Shown here one piece after another: positions 8,877-17,662 of a stretch of 64,000 nucleotides of DNA. A program made the position numbers and the translations under genes. The notes beneath the pieces are model-generated. The model was not told the DNA's origin. It ran no database searches and was given only the letters and a program-made list of their open reading frames with translations. This DNA comes from Streptomyces sp. LBL (lineage in GTDB: Bacteria > Actinomycetota > Actinomycetes > Streptomycetales > Streptomycetaceae): contig NZ_JARXYX010000021.1 of assembly GCF_029893585.1 (NCBI RefSeq), positions 1 through 64,000 of the forward strand, read 5' to 3'. Every line of letters begins with the position of its first letter. Positions within the stretch are counted from its first letter, which is position 1.

Positions 8877-9737
8877 ATGACGCACGCGATGCTGAAGGGG
8901 TCGAACGTCCCGCTCGAAGCCACCACGGTACGCGCGGTGCTGCGCTGGGTGCCCGGGCAGGGGGTTCCGGACGTCGACGCCTCGGCGCTGCTCCTCGGCC
9001 CCGACGGTCGGGTGCGATCCGACGAGGACTTCGTTTTCTACAACCAGCCCCGGCACCCCTCCAGCCAGGTCTGGCGGCTCGGCAAGAAACGCGTCGCCGA
9101 GGGCCTCACCGACACCATCCAGACAGATCTCGCCGGTGTCGAGTCCGACGTCAGTCACATTCTGCTGGTCGCTTCGGCGGACGGCGTCACCTTCGACCGC
9201 GTACAGGGCCTGTGCATTCTGCTCTACGACGCCTCGGTCGCCGACGGCGAGCCGCTGACCACCTTCGACATCAGGCCGACGACGGGCGAGGAGACCTCCC
9301 TGATCTGCGGCGAGCTGTACCGGCGCGGCGAGGGCTGGAAGTTCCGCGCCCTGGGCGAGGGCTACGACAACGGTCTGCAGGGCCTGGCGACCAACTACGG
9401 CATCTCGGTCGACGAGTCGGAGGGCATGGCGGAGGGGCCGGAGGTGGCGCCGGAGAACACGGCGACCGCGATCGTCCCGGTTCCGTCCCAGGCGAGCGCC
9501 GCGACACAGCATGCGTCGGACATCTCCTCCCAGCCGCTGCCTCCGGAACAGCCGACAGCGGTACCCGCCCTGCCGGCCTACGGCTACCCCCAGCAGCCCG
9601 CGGCCGCCGCCGCCACGGTCCAGCCGGCCTACGGCTACCCACACCCGACAAGCCAGCCGGCGTACGGCTACCCCCCGACGGCCCCGGACCCGGAGTTCCG
9701 CCTGCCACCACAGGGCCCGCAGTTCATCGGGCGCTAG
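8877..9737 (+). CDS. TerD-domain protein with Tyr/Pro repeat tail
   Basis: 286 residues. Residues 1-180 form a TerD-like beta-sandwich: VDASALLLGPDGRVRSDEDFVFYN near 35-58 holds the acidic Ca2+-binding positions, and GELYRRGEGWKFRALGEGY closes the domain. Residues 185-286 are disordered and Pro/Ala/Gln-rich with four AYGYP motifs, an ending typical of sticky low-complexity tails. It is divergent from the CitE operon, with 206 bp between the starts. TerD proteins bind calcium and are linked to tellurite, phage and envelope stress; a direct activity is not established. After the TAG the same frame stays open and PQ-rich, so the tail may once have been longer. Confidence 0.85.
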   Translation: MTHAMLKGSNVPLEATTVRAVLRWVPGQGVPDVDASALLLGPDGRVRSDEDFVFYNQPRHPSSQVWRLGKKRVAEGLTDTIQTDLAGVESDVSHILLVASADGVTFDRVQGLCILLYDASVADGEPLTTFDIRPTTGEETSLICGELYRRGEGWKFRALGEGYDNGLQGLATNYGISVDESEGMAEGPEVAPENTATAIVPVPSQASAATQHASDISSQPLPPEQPTAVPALPAYGYPQQPAAAAATVQPAYGYPHPTSQPAYGYPPTAPDPEFRLPPQGPQFIGR

Positions 9738-9934
9738 CAGCGACACCCTCAGGGCGCACCACCTCAGGTGCACCCTCCTCAGGTACAGCACCGCCAGGTT
9801 CGGCACCCCAGGTGCGCGAGGAACTGCGCCAGCAGCCGCAGGGACCCGCGGTCGCTGCCTGACCCGAGCCCCCGAGCCCCGCGTCCCGAGCCCTTGGGCG
9901 CACCGGATCGGGCGCAGCGTCAGCGCACCCGGCG

Positions 9935-10717
9935 TCAGCGTTCGGCCTTGGTCTTGTAGCCGCGCCCCCACTGCAATCCCCACCCGTACAGCCGGTCCAG
10001 CTCCGCCTGGAAGCCGTACACGAACCTCACCTCACGCCGCACCATCAGCTCCCCCTTCACGTTCTCGATCATCACCACCGCACAGGACCGGGCCTGGGGA
10101 TGCCGCTCGTCGAGATGTATCTCGATCCGCGGCCCGTTGCTGGGATACAGCGTGACGATCGCGTGCGTACGGTCGAACGCCGGCGTCTGGTCGTAGATGT
10201 AGACGAAGACCAGCAGCCGCTTGATGGCATCGCGGTGGTCGAGGTTGACGTACATCGTCTCCCCGGACGCGGACCCGAACCGGTCGTCCCCGCTGAGCTT
10301 CACGTACGGCGCCACGTTGGCGTCCCCGAGGTAGCCCCCGAGCGGCTGTACGACCCCTTTCGTGCCGTCCTGGAGCTCGTAGAGGCAGCCCAGGTCGAGG
10401 TCGACGTTGACCATGCTCTGGCTGTGTCCGAGGACCTCCGGCGGCTTGAGCGCCCTGAAGGGATGCCGCAGCAGACTCTCCTTCTGGAGACCGCCCACGT
10501 CGGAGGTCCGCATCCGCCAGGCCAGGTTGACGCGCAGATGCCCGGTGGCCGCACCCTGCTTGGTGAGGGAGACCTGGCTGTGCCGTTTGGTCAGTTCGAT
10601 CGAGTTGGTGGCGGCGTTGCCCGAGTCGAAATCGGCCTCGCGCCCACTCCGGAGTCCGTCGAAGAAGCCCATCCCCGCCCCCACGTTCCACTTGAAGAAC
10701 CGCAGGCCCTCGTGCAC
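9935..10717 (-). CDS. TerA-like tellurium-resistance family protein
   Basis: 260 residues from GTG 10717, preferred because AAGGA lies 6 nt upstream; ATG 10672 (MGFFDGLRSG) is a strong alternative and gives 245 residues. The sequence contains SIELTKRHSQVSLTK, DLDLGCLYELQDG, KLSGDDRFGSASGE and RFVYGFQAELDRLYGWGLQW, a TerD-related double-glycine/aspartate pattern typical of TerA-like proteins, including acidic Ca2+ positions. No membrane segment. It follows the DUF475 membrane gene on the same strand with 85 bp between, so the two may be co-transcribed. Likely a soluble partner of the membrane protein; inference. Confidence 0.72.
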   Translation of the reverse strand: MHEGLRFFKWNVGAGMGFFDGLRSGREADFDSGNAATNSIELTKRHSQVSLTKQGAATGHLRVNLAWRMRTSDVGGLQKESLLRHPFRALKPPEVLGHSQSMVNVDLDLGCLYELQDGTKGVVQPLGGYLGDANVAPYVKLSGDDRFGSASGETMYVNLDHRDAIKRLLVFVYIYDQTPAFDRTHAIVTLYPSNGPRIEIHLDERHPQARSCAVVMIENVKGELMVRREVRFVYGFQAELDRLYGWGLQWGRGYKTKAER

Positions 10718-10802
10718 CCGCTGTCCTTGACGGCCGACGGGGCGGCACCGGGAGTCGTACCCGACACCGCCCCGCACAGAGCGTTCCTCACTCAGAAGGT
10801 GA

Positions 10803-11951
10803 TCACACCCCGGACGACACCTCAGTCTTCTCGTCCGAGGCCACCGCTTTTCCCTCGGCCTCTGCGAGGGCCTTGTTGCGGCGCACGGAGGACCAGAAGG
10901 ACCAGCCGATCAGGACGACACCGATCAGACCGGTGATGATCTCGTTGATCTGGTACTGGATGGTGACCAGGAGGATCACGGCGAGGGCGCCGATCGCGTA
11001 GTGCGCGCCGTGCTCCAGGTAGACGTAGTCGTCGAGGGTGCCCTGGCGGACCAGGTAGACCGTGAGCGACCGGACGTACATGGCGCCGATACCGAGACCG
11101 AGGGCCATCAGCACGATGTCGTTGGTGATGGCGAAGGCGCCGATCACTCCGTCGAAGGAGAAGGAGGCGTCCAGGACCTCCAGGTAGAGGAACATGAAGA
11201 ACGCGGCCTTGCCTGCCAGGGTGACGGCGGAGCGGGGCTTGCCCTCCCGTTCGGCCGCTTCCTCCTGCGCGTGCTCGCGTTCCTCCTCGTCTTCGAGACG
11301 GTCCTCGAAGAAGCCGGAGAGACCGCCCACGATCATGTACGTGATCAGGCCCGCGATGCCGGAGATGAGAACCGTCTGCGCCTTGTCGGCATGCGCGCCA
11401 CCGTGCTGGTGGGCGTGGGCCGCGAAGGTCATCGAGGAGACGAGCAGCACGATCAGGGCGATGCAGACCGACAGCATGTCGACCTTGCCGAGCTTGGCCA
11501 GCGGCCGCTCCAGCCAGGAGAGCCACTTGATGTCGCGGTCCTCGAAGATGAAGTCGAGGAAGATCATCAGCAGGAACATGCCGCCGAAGGCCGCGATCGA
11601 CGGGTGGGCGTCGGTGACCAGCTGCTGGTACTGGTCCTTGTTGTTCAGCGCGAGGTCGACGGCGTCTATCGGGCCGATCTTGGCGCTGATGGCGACGATG
11701 ACGACGGGGAACACCAGTCGCATGCCGAAGACGGCGATGATGACGCCGACCGTGAGGAAGATCTTCTGCCAGAAGGCACTCATCTTCTTCAGGATCCCGG
11801 CGTTGACCACCGCGTTGTCGAAGGAGAGGGAGATTTCGAGAACGGAGAGGATCGCCACGATTCCGAAGGCGGTCCACCCCCCGTAAAGGACCGCCGCGAC
11901 CAGGCCGATCGCGGTGACCGCGAACGACCAGCCGAAGGTTTTCAGAAGCAC
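10803..11951 (-). CDS. DUF475 / TerC-like integral membrane protein
   Basis: 382 residues with about nine hydrophobic helices. Two inverted-topology half-motifs characteristic of TerC relatives are present: LEISLSFDNAVVNAG near 39-53 and LDASFSFDGVIGAFA near 254-268, each with membrane-embedded acidic residues. An acidic, charged loop (EDRLEDEEEREHAQEE, about 215-235) and a His-rich HAHQHGGAHA stretch about 178-188 suggest metal contact. TerC proteins are proposed to export or sense divalent metals, Mn2+ in some bacteria. Its position between the TerA-like gene and the TerD pair fits a membrane Ter complex. Confidence 0.85.
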   Translation of the reverse strand: MLLKTFGWSFAVTAIGLVAAVLYGGWTAFGIVAILSVLEISLSFDNAVVNAGILKKMSAFWQKIFLTVGVIIAVFGMRLVFPVVIVAISAKIGPIDAVDLALNNKDQYQQLVTDAHPSIAAFGGMFLLMIFLDFIFEDRDIKWLSWLERPLAKLGKVDMLSVCIALIVLLVSSMTFAAHAHQHGGAHADKAQTVLISGIAGLITYMIVGGLSGFFEDRLEDEEEREHAQEEAAEREGKPRSAVTLAGKAAFFMFLYLEVLDASFSFDGVIGAFAITNDIVLMALGLGIGAMYVRSLTVYLVRQGTLDDYVYLEHGAHYAIGALAVILLVTIQYQINEIITGLIGVVLIGWSFWSSVRRNKALAEAEGKAVASDEKTEVSSGV

Positions 11952-12000
11952 TGGCTACCCCATCGTGTATGTACGGGTCTCCCCCGCGCCGCAACCGGCT

Positions 12001-12576
12001 TTACGAAACGTTGACTCCGAAGTCTAGAGCGATGCCCCGCAGCCCCGACGCGTACCCCTGCCCCACCGCCCTGAACTTCCATTCGCCCTGGTAGCGATAG
12101 ACCTCGCCGAAGATCATCGCGGTCTCGGTGGAGGCGTCCTCGCTGAGGTCGTAGCGCGCGAGTTCCTGGCCGTCGGCCTGGTTGACGACCCGGATGAAGG
12201 CATTGCTGACCTGCCCGAAGGTCTGGTTGCGCGCGTCGGCCTCGTGGATGGAGACCGGGAAAACGATCTTGTCGCAGCGGGCCGGCACCTTGGAGAGGTC
12301 GATCAGGATCGACTCGTCGTCGCCCTCGCCCTCACCGGTGAGGTTGTCGCCGGTGTGCTCGACCGAGCCGTCCGGGCTCTTGAGCTGGTTGTAGAAGATG
12401 AACCACTCGTCGCCCGGCACGCGCCCGTCGGTGCACATCAGGGCGCTGGCGTCGAGGTCGAAGTCGGCTCCGGTGGTGGAGCGCGCGTCCCAGCCGAGCC
12501 CGACCATCACCTGGGTGAGGTCGGGTGCGGCCTTGGACAGGGAGACGTTGCCTCCCTTGGCGAGCGTGACGCCCAT
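12001..12576 (-). CDS. terD: TerD-family stress protein (first of tandem pair)
   Basis: 191 residues, full length for TerD. ATG 12576 is preceded by GGGAGGGACC; the ORF is open 99 bp further upstream. The Ca2+ motifs DFDLDASALM (about 33-42) and GDNLTGEGEGDDESI (about 74-88) are intact, and RYQGEWKFRAVGQGYASGL closes the domain. It is about 70 percent identical by eye to the adjacent TerD, so the two arose by tandem duplication. Cytoplasmic; TerD in Streptomyces has been tied to differentiation and stress, with calcium-dependent interactions. Confidence 0.92.
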   Translation of the reverse strand: MGVTLAKGGNVSLSKAAPDLTQVMVGLGWDARSTTGADFDLDASALMCTDGRVPGDEWFIFYNQLKSPDGSVEHTGDNLTGEGEGDDESILIDLSKVPARCDKIVFPVSIHEADARNQTFGQVSNAFIRVVNQADGQELARYDLSEDASTETAMIFGEVYRYQGEWKFRAVGQGYASGLRGIALDFGVNVS

Positions 12577-12678
12577 GTGCTGGTCCCTCCCCGAGACGGT
12601 GCTGCTGCTCTGCTTGTCCTGCGCGTCCGGCGCCGCACGCACACCGTGCGGCGCCGGACGGTGAGGCACTGGCACTGC

Positions 12679-13254
12679 TCAGACGTTGACGCCGAAGTCC
12701 TGGGCGATGCCGCGCAGGCCCGAGGCGTACCCCTGGCCGATGGCACGGAACTTCCACTCCGCGCCGTGCCGGTAGAGCTCGCCGAAGACCATGGCGGTCT
12801 CGGTCGACGCGTCCTCGGAGAGGTCGTACCGTGCGATCTCCGCCTCGCCGGCCTGGTTCACCACACGGATGAACGCGTTGCGCACCTGGCCGAAGGACTG
12901 CTGACGGTTCTCGGCGTCGTAGATCGAGACCGGGAACACGATCTTGTCGACGTCGGCGGGCACGCCGGCGAGGTTGACCTTGATCTGCTCGTCGTCGCCC
13001 TCGCCCTCACCGGTGATGTTGTCGCCGGTGTGCTCGACCGAGCCTTCGGGGCTCTTGAGGTTGTTGAAGAAGACGAAGTTCGCGTCGCTGGCGACCTTGC
13101 CGGCCGGGTTCACCAGCAGCGCGCTGGCGTCCAGGTCGAAGTCGGTACCGGTGGTGGAACGGGCGTCCCACCCCAGACCGACGATGACCGCGGTCAGGCC
13201 CGGGGCCTCCTTGGTCAGCGATACGTTGCCGCCCTTGCTGAGGCTGACTCCCAC
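12679..13254 (-). CDS. terD: TerD-family stress protein (second of tandem pair)
   Basis: 191 residues, same architecture as its neighbour: DFDLDASALLVNPAG, GDNITGEGEGDDEQI and GAEWKFRAIGQGYASGL. ATG 13254 has AGGACC just upstream. It is transcribed first, 102 bp ahead of the second paralogue. Divergence is concentrated outside the calcium loops, suggesting both copies are under selection. No operator could be recognised in the 113 bp to the peroxiredoxin stop. Confidence 0.92.
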   Translation of the reverse strand: MGVSLSKGGNVSLTKEAPGLTAVIVGLGWDARSTTGTDFDLDASALLVNPAGKVASDANFVFFNNLKSPEGSVEHTGDNITGEGEGDDEQIKVNLAGVPADVDKIVFPVSIYDAENRQQSFGQVRNAFIRVVNQAGEAEIARYDLSEDASTETAMVFGELYRHGAEWKFRAIGQGYASGLRGIAQDFGVNV

Positions 13255-13367
13255 AGGTCCTCCATTGGTGTCCAGGGGCAGGGAGCCCCGTAATGCGTCG
13301 GATGTCGGATCAACGGTTCGATCCTAGTGACGGGTTCCCGCACCCCGCAGTCCCCGCACCCGAACAA

Positions 13368-13826
13368 TCACAGGGTGTCGAGCGCCTTGACGTACTCGTT
13401 CAGGTCACGGGCGTCCGGCAGGGCGTTGACGACGGTCCAGCGCACGACGCCCTCCTTGTCGATGACGAAGGTGCCGCGCACCGCGCAGCCCTTGTCCTCG
13501 GCGAAGACGCCGTAGGCGCGGGAGACCTCGCCGTGCGGCCAGAAGTCACTCAGCAGGGGGTACTCGAGGCCCTCCTGCTCGGCGAACACGCGCAGGGTGT
13601 GGATGGAGTCGTTCGACACGGCGAGCAGCTGGGTGTCGCGGTCGGAGAACTGCGGCAGGTGGTCACGCAGCTCGCACAGCTCGCCGGTGCACACGCCGGT
13701 GAAGGCGAAGGGGTAGAACAGCAGCACGACGTTCTTGCTGCCGCGGAAGTCGGACAGCTTCACGGTCGCGCCGTGGTTGTCCTTGAGCTCGAAGTCGGGG
13801 GCCTTGTCGCCGACCTGGATCGCCAT
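13368..13826 (-). CDS. AhpE-type peroxiredoxin
   Basis: 152 residues from ATG 13826 (MAIQVGDKAPDFEL), the usual family start; an upstream in-frame ATG at 13865 is less likely. The peroxidatic motif is PFAFTGVC, with Cys at about residue 45 in the TxxC helix; a second Cys follows four residues on (TGELC) and could be resolving. FVIDKEGVVRW is the conserved C-terminal strand. It reduces hydroperoxides using a thiol or mycothiol system. Single-gene unit next to the Ter genes, consistent with a stress neighbourhood. Confidence 0.9.
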   Translation of the reverse strand: MAIQVGDKAPDFELKDNHGATVKLSDFRGSKNVVLLFYPFAFTGVCTGELCELRDHLPQFSDRDTQLLAVSNDSIHTLRVFAEQEGLEYPLLSDFWPHGEVSRAYGVFAEDKGCAVRGTFVIDKEGVVRWTVVNALPDARDLNEYVKALDTL

Positions 13827-13946
13827 TTTCCTGGATGTCCCTTCGCTGGGCTGTTCGGGTGGCATCCACCCTAGGGCCCTTCTGACGGATCACCGCAGGA
13901 CATCGGACGGGCTGGCGGTGGTGCCAGCCCGTCCGGCGTTCCAGGG

Positions 13947-14384
13947 TTACTTCTTCGACTTCGCTGCCTTGGGCGTCACCAGCCGGCTGCCACTCCAGTC
14001 CTTGCCGACGCTGACGCTCTTCGACGCGGAGAGCCCGGCGGTCGTCGCGGCTTCGGAGATGTCGCTCGGCTCCACGTATCCGTCCCGGCCGGTCTTCGGC
14101 GTCAGCAGCAGGATCGAGCCACCCTCCTCGATGTACGTGATGGCGTCCACCAGCACATCCGTCAGGTCGCCGTCCTCGTCGCGGAACCACAGCACCACGG
14201 CATCGGCTACATCGTCGTAGTCCTCATCCACAAGGTCGCTGCCGATGACTTCCTCAATGGCCTCGCGGAGTTCCTGGTCTACGTCGTCGTCGTAGCCGAT
14301 CTCCTGGACCACCTGCTCGGGCTGGAAACCCAGCCTGCCGGCAGGGTTAGTCCGTTCCTCCGCGTGGTCCGCGGTCGCGCTCAC
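13947..14384 (-). CDS. DUF3052 family protein
   Basis: 145 residues from GTG 14384, fixed by AGGAGG 6 nt upstream; an ATG at 14402 lies ahead of that ribosome site and is rejected. Conserved actinobacterial family: acidic N-terminal half (QEIGYDDDVDQELREAIEEVIG, then VVLWFRDEDGDL) and a lysine-rich end. No enzyme motif. By size and fold it resembles a small cytoplasmic domain with an alpha/beta arrangement. It is divergent from aceE with a 430-bp gap, an arrangement I recall in other Streptomyces. Function unknown. Confidence 0.85.
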   Translation of the reverse strand: MSATADHAEERTNPAGRLGFQPEQVVQEIGYDDDVDQELREAIEEVIGSDLVDEDYDDVADAVVLWFRDEDGDLTDVLVDAITYIEEGGSILLLTPKTGRDGYVEPSDISEAATTAGLSASKSVSVGKDWSGSRLVTPKAAKSKK

Positions 14385-14817
14385 GGGTTGCCTCCTGATC
14401 ATGTTTTGGATGGGGGTCCACCCGAGCCCGCTCGGGGCTTGGGGGGAGTCTTAGCCACGCGCGTGCGCGAAGCATTGGCCGTAGTCCACACGGGCGGGGC
14501 GGATCGCGCAAGTACCCGGCCCTGGAGACCGCCGAAACGGTGACGTTCCGGGCCGTGTCGCCGCAACTTACGGCACACTGCCACGGCCCGGGGCGTGACG
14601 CAGCCCACACCCCGCCGCCCCGATGCTGCGTTTGGGAACCATCCGTGCGGACACCGCGGGGGAGCGAGCCCTGGAGCAGCTGCTGGACCAAGGTCGGGTT
14701 ACCCCACAGTAGAGGTGACGTTTGCCGCGCCGAGGTACACGATGGGGAACGGTGCAGGTATACCGAAAACTCAGCGAACCCCAGGGAAATGCAGCCCTCT
14801 GACAGGTAAGGAACAGC
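14385..14817. other. Intergenic region upstream of aceE
   Basis: 433 bp without a supported gene. It must hold promoters for both DUF3052 and aceE. I see an AAGGA ribosome site at the aceE end but no convincing -35/-10 pair or operator. Confidence 0.6.
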
Positions 14818-17565
14818 GTGGCTTCCGGACCCGATCGCAACCCGATCATCATTGGCGGCCTTCCGAGTCAGGTTCCTGACTTCGATCCCGAGGAAACCCA
14901 GGAGTGGCTCGACTCCCTCGACGCCGCCGTCGACGAACGCGGCCGGGAGCGGGCCCGTTATCTGATGCTGCGCCTGATCGAGCGGGCCCGCGAGAAGCGC
15001 GTGGCCGTGCCCGAGATGCGCAGCACGGACTACGTCAACACCATCCCCACCAGGGCCGAGCCGTTCTTCCCGGGCAACGAGGAGATCGAGCGCAAGATCC
15101 TGAACGCGACCCGCTGGAACGCGGCCGTGATGGTCTCCCGCGCCCAGCGCCCCGGCATCGGCGTGGGCGGCCACATCGCCACCTTCGCCTCCTCCGCCTC
15201 GCTCTACGACGTCGGCTTCAACCACTTCTTCCGCGGCAAGGACGAGGGCGACGGCGGCGACCAGGTCTTCTTCCAGGGTCACGCCTCGCCGGGCATCTAC
15301 GCCCGCGCGTTCCTGCTGGACCGTCTGAGCGAGCAGAACCTGGACGCGTTCCGCCAGGAGAAGTCGAAGGCGCCGTACGGGCTGTCCAGCTACCCGCACC
15401 CGCGGCTGATGCCGGACTTCTGGGAGTTCCCGACCGTCTCGATGGGTCTCGGCCCGATCGGCGCGATCTACCAGGCGCGGATGAACCGCTACATGCACGC
15501 GCGCGAGATCGCCGACACCTCGAAGTCGCACGTGTGGGCGTTCCTCGGGGACGGCGAGATGGACGAGCCGGAGTCGCTCGGCCAGCTGTCCATCGCCGCC
15601 CGCGAGGGCCTGGACAACCTCACGTTCGTCGTGAACTGCAACCTGCAGCGGCTCGACGGTCCCGTGCGCGGCAACGGCAAGATCATCCAGGAGCTGGAGT
15701 CGATCTTCCGGGGGGCCGGCTGGAACGTGATCAAGCTGGTCTGGGACCGCACCTGGGACCCGCTGCTGGCCCAGGACCGCGACGGTGTGCTGGTCAACAG
15801 GATGAACACCACGCCGGACGGCCAGTTCCAGACGTACGCCACCGAGACCGGCGCCTACATCCGTGACCACTTCTTCGGTGACGACCACCGGCTGCGCGCG
15901 ATGGTCGAGAACATGACCGACGACCAGATCCTGCACCTGGGGCGCGGTGGTCACGACCACCGGAAGATCTTCGCGGCGTACAAGGCTGCCGTGGAGCACA
16001 AGGGCCAGCCGACGGTCATCCTCGCCAAGACCATCAAGGGCTGGACGCTGGGCCCGAACTTCGAGGGCCGCAACGCCACGCACCAGATGAAGAAGCTGAC
16101 GGTCGACGACCTCAAGGGCTTCCGCGACCGGCTGCACCTGCCCATCTCCGACCAGGAGCTGGAGAGCGGCGCGCCGCCGTACTACCACCCGGGCCCGGAC
16201 TCGGAAGAACTCCAGTACATGCACGACCGTCGCAAGGGCCTCGGCGGTTACGTCCCGACGCGTGTGGTGCGCTCGAAGCCGCTCACGCTGCCGGGCGAGA
16301 AGACGTACGCGACCGTGAAGAAGGGCTCCGGCCAGCAGTCCATCGCCACCACCATGGCGTTCGTACGACTGCTCAAGGACCTCATGCGGGACAAGGAACT
16401 CGGCAGGCGGTTCGTACTGATCGCACCGGACGAATACCGCACGTTCGGCATGGACTCCTTCTTCCCGAGTGCGAAGATCTACAACCCGCTCGGCCAGCAG
16501 TACGAGTCCGTGGACCGGGACCTGCTGCTCGCCTACAAGGAGTCGCCGCAGGGCCAGATGCTGCACGACGGCATCTCGGAGGCGGGCTGCACGGCCTCGC
16601 TGATCGCGGCGGGTTCGGCCTACGCCACGCACGGCGAGCCGCTGATCCCGGTGTACGTCTTCTACTCGATGTTCGGTTTCCAGCGCACCGGCGACCAGTT
16701 CTGGCAGATGTCCGACCAGCTGGCGCGCGGATTCGTCCTGGGTGCGACCGCCGGACGTACGACCCTGACCGGCGAGGGCCTGCAGCACGCGGACGGCCAC
16801 TCGCAGCTGCTCGCCTCCACCAACCCGGGCTGTGTGGCGTACGACCCTGCCTACGGCTTCGAGATCGCGCACATCGTGCAGGACGGTCTGCGCCGGATGT
16901 ACGGCAGCTCCGAGGAGCACCCGCACGGCGAGGACGTCTTCTACTACCTCACCGTCTACAACGAGCCGATCCGGCACCCGGCCGAGCCGGCGAACGTGGA
17001 CGTCGAAGGCATCGTCAAGGGCATCCACCGCTTCAGCGAGGGCACCTCGGGGTCCATCCCGGCGCAGATCATGGCGTCGGGTGTGGCCGTTCCGTGGGCG
17101 GTCGAGGCGCAGAAGATCCTCGCCGAGGAGTGGAACGTGAAGGCCGACGTCTGGTCGGCGACCTCCTGGAACGAGCTGCGGCGCGAGGCCGTGGCCTGCG
17201 AGGAGTACAACCTGCTGCACCCCGAGGAGGAGCAGCGGGTGCCGTACGTGACCCGGAAGCTGACCGGCGCGGACGGTCCGTTCGTGGCCGTCTCCGACTG
17301 GATGCGGTCGGTTCCGGACCAGATCGCGCGGTGGGTGCCCGGGACGTACCAGTCGCTGGGCGCCGACGGCTTCGGCTTCGCGGACACCCGGGGCGCGGCC
17401 CGGCGGTTCTTCCACATCGACGCGCAGTCGATCGTGGTGGGCGTGCTGACCGAGCTGGCCAGGGAGGGCAAGGTCGACCGGTCGGTGCTCAAGCAGGCGA
17501 TCGACCGGTACCAGCTGCTCGACGTGTCGGCCGCCGATCCCGGTGCGGCGGGCGGCGACGCGTAG
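14818..17565 (+). CDS. aceE: Pyruvate dehydrogenase E1 component, homodimeric type
   Basis: 915 residues, the usual length for AceE. GTG start with AAGGA 5 nt upstream. It decarboxylates pyruvate with thiamine diphosphate and acetylates the lipoyl E2. Visible landmarks: RWNAAVMVSRAQR and GVGGHIATFASSASLYDVGFNHFFRG (substrate channel), the ThDP/Mg2+ motif GDGEMDEPESLGQLSIAAREGLDNLTFVVNCN at about 243-275, and C-terminal FYYLTVYNEP. Feeds acetyl-CoA to fatty acid synthesis and the TCA cycle. A monocistronic unit with its own terminator. E2 and E3 are not in the window. Confidence 0.98.
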   Translation: MASGPDRNPIIIGGLPSQVPDFDPEETQEWLDSLDAAVDERGRERARYLMLRLIERAREKRVAVPEMRSTDYVNTIPTRAEPFFPGNEEIERKILNATRWNAAVMVSRAQRPGIGVGGHIATFASSASLYDVGFNHFFRGKDEGDGGDQVFFQGHASPGIYARAFLLDRLSEQNLDAFRQEKSKAPYGLSSYPHPRLMPDFWEFPTVSMGLGPIGAIYQARMNRYMHAREIADTSKSHVWAFLGDGEMDEPESLGQLSIAAREGLDNLTFVVNCNLQRLDGPVRGNGKIIQELESIFRGAGWNVIKLVWDRTWDPLLAQDRDGVLVNRMNTTPDGQFQTYATETGAYIRDHFFGDDHRLRAMVENMTDDQILHLGRGGHDHRKIFAAYKAAVEHKGQPTVILAKTIKGWTLGPNFEGRNATHQMKKLTVDDLKGFRDRLHLPISDQELESGAPPYYHPGPDSEELQYMHDRRKGLGGYVPTRVVRSKPLTLPGEKTYATVKKGSGQQSIATTMAFVRLLKDLMRDKELGRRFVLIAPDEYRTFGMDSFFPSAKIYNPLGQQYESVDRDLLLAYKESPQGQMLHDGISEAGCTASLIAAGSAYATHGEPLIPVYVFYSMFGFQRTGDQFWQMSDQLARGFVLGATAGRTTLTGEGLQHADGHSQLLASTNPGCVAYDPAYGFEIAHIVQDGLRRMYGSSEEHPHGEDVFYYLTVYNEPIRHPAEPANVDVEGIVKGIHRFSEGTSGSIPAQIMASGVAVPWAVEAQKILAEEWNVKADVWSATSWNELRREAVACEEYNLLHPEEEQRVPYVTRKLTGADGPFVAVSDWMRSVPDQIARWVPGTYQSLGADGFGFADTRGAARRFFHIDAQSIVVGVLTELAREGKVDRSVLKQAIDRYQLLDVSAADPGAAGGDA

Positions 17566-17594
17566 CGCCGCGCCCGGCTTGACGAGCGAGTGAG

Positions 17595-17620
17595 AGGGCG
17601 GGGCCTGACGGCTCCGCCCT
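17595..17620 (+). terminator. Intrinsic-like terminator after aceE
   Basis: 11-bp stem AGGGCGGGGCC / GGCTCCGCCCT with one mismatch and a TGAC loop, followed by a pyrimidine-rich CTTACTTGTTCTTT stretch. Confidence 0.75.
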
Positions 17621-17662
17621 CTTACTTGTTCTTTCCTCTTACTTATTCTTTACGATGCGGGC

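Noticed and set aside
14347..17415. 1022-codon ORF antisense to aceE
   Set aside because: It mirrors a complete aceE in the opposite strand, has no ribosome site, and its composition (Arg, Val, Asp, Gly runs) is the usual shadow of high-GC coding DNA.
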